Source of the DNA: Pseudooceanicola nitratireducens
Lineage (GTDB): Bacteria; Pseudomonadota; Alphaproteobacteria; Rhodobacterales; Rhodobacteraceae
Direction of reading: 5' to 3'
Assembly (NCBI RefSeq): GCF_900109195.1
Contig: NZ_FNZG01000003.1
Location: 748,328 to 812,327 of the forward strand
DNA length: 64,000 nt
How positions within the stretch are numbered: the stretch's first letter is position 1; each line of letters starts with the position of its first letter. Shown one piece after another: positions 63,907 to 64,000 of the stretch. The notes beneath the pieces are model-generated. The model had not been told where the DNA came from. It ran no database searches and worked only from the letters and a program-made list of their open reading frames with translations. The position numbers and the translations under genes are program-made.

Positions 63907-64000
63907 TTAGGCGACGATCTTGGAGACGACGCCCGAACCAACGGTCCGGCCACCTTCACGGATTGCGAAACGCAGGCCGTCTTCCATGGCGATCGGTGCG
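63907..64000 (-). CDS. tuf: Elongation factor Tu, C-terminal end only
   Basis: The 30 visible codons read [20 protein letters not shown] and end VSKIVA, the invariant C-terminus of EF-Tu. The rest lies beyond the right edge. Its place upstream of rpsJ is the usual str-S10 junction. Confidence 0.95.
   Translation of the reverse strand, partial: APIAMEDGLRFAIREGGRTVGSGVVSKIVA

Overview
The window is a high-GC stretch of an alphaproteobacterial chromosome, most probably a member of the Rhodobacteraceae (Rhodobacterales). The basis is the BztABCD-type amino-acid ABC transporter, the gene order uvrC-pgsA-moaD-moaE, the order rpmH-rnpA-yidD ... yidC-MOSC-engB-argB, the ATP12 chaperone, and two proteins ending in a VPLPA-type C-terminal sorting signal. 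These are family-level recognitions from the sequence; no database search was run. There are no transposases, integrases, phage genes or CRISPR arrays.

Positions 1-13040 hold housekeeping genes, mostly on the minus strand: rsmE and ubiA (divergent), an OmpA/BON-type cell-envelope protein with a small coiled-coil membrane partner, moaE, moaD and pgsA in one overlapping unit, uvrC, a pteridine-reductase-like SDR with an altered active site, a CaCA antiporter/zinc-ribbon/S49 protease unit, and an ABC-2 exporter pair. A tRNA-Arg(ACG) follows at 13255-13331, then an orphan histidine kinase and an FAD disulfide-oxidoreductase/TVP38 pair.

Positions 17343-28480 are the rpmH-rnpA-yidD ... yidC-MOSC-engB-argB neighbourhood. 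A D-amino-acid dehydrogenase-like gene, ttcA and an EAL-domain gene sit between yidD and yidC. Directly before yidC lies a roughly 730-base non-coding tract with two perfect hexanucleotide microsatellites (8 and 12 copies), degenerate 15-base repeats, and an inverted, decayed copy of the rpmH leader plus its first codons. A second 15-base repeat tract begins with the last five codons of a ferredoxin-like gene at 28462.

Positions 28600-41000 carry a SixA-like phosphatase, an SMR efflux protein, bztABCD, a tightly overlapping minus-strand run (degP-like protease, rarA; crcB, rluC, HAD phosphatase, ATP12) and a LamG-like VPLPA-CTERM protein.

Positions 41190-64000 are the tuf-S10-spc-alpha ribosomal supercluster on the minus strand, complete from rpsJ to rplQ, with secY, adk and rpoA. 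It is broken by four cargo insertions: a VPLPA-CTERM secreted protein between rplW and rplB; a block of qorB/HxlR regulator, 2OG-Fe(II) oxygenase-like and DUF3237-like genes between rplP and rpmC; a secreted von Willebrand A protein between rpmD and rplO; and a metallo-hydrolase, rhodanese and alpha/beta-hydrolase unit between adk and rpsM. Each break carries its own terminators. Two of the re-started ribosomal units, rpmC and rplO, have the same candidate promoter, TTGCTT-N17-TATACG. The split ribosomal cluster and the rpmH-leader/microsatellite locus are the two most notable findings.
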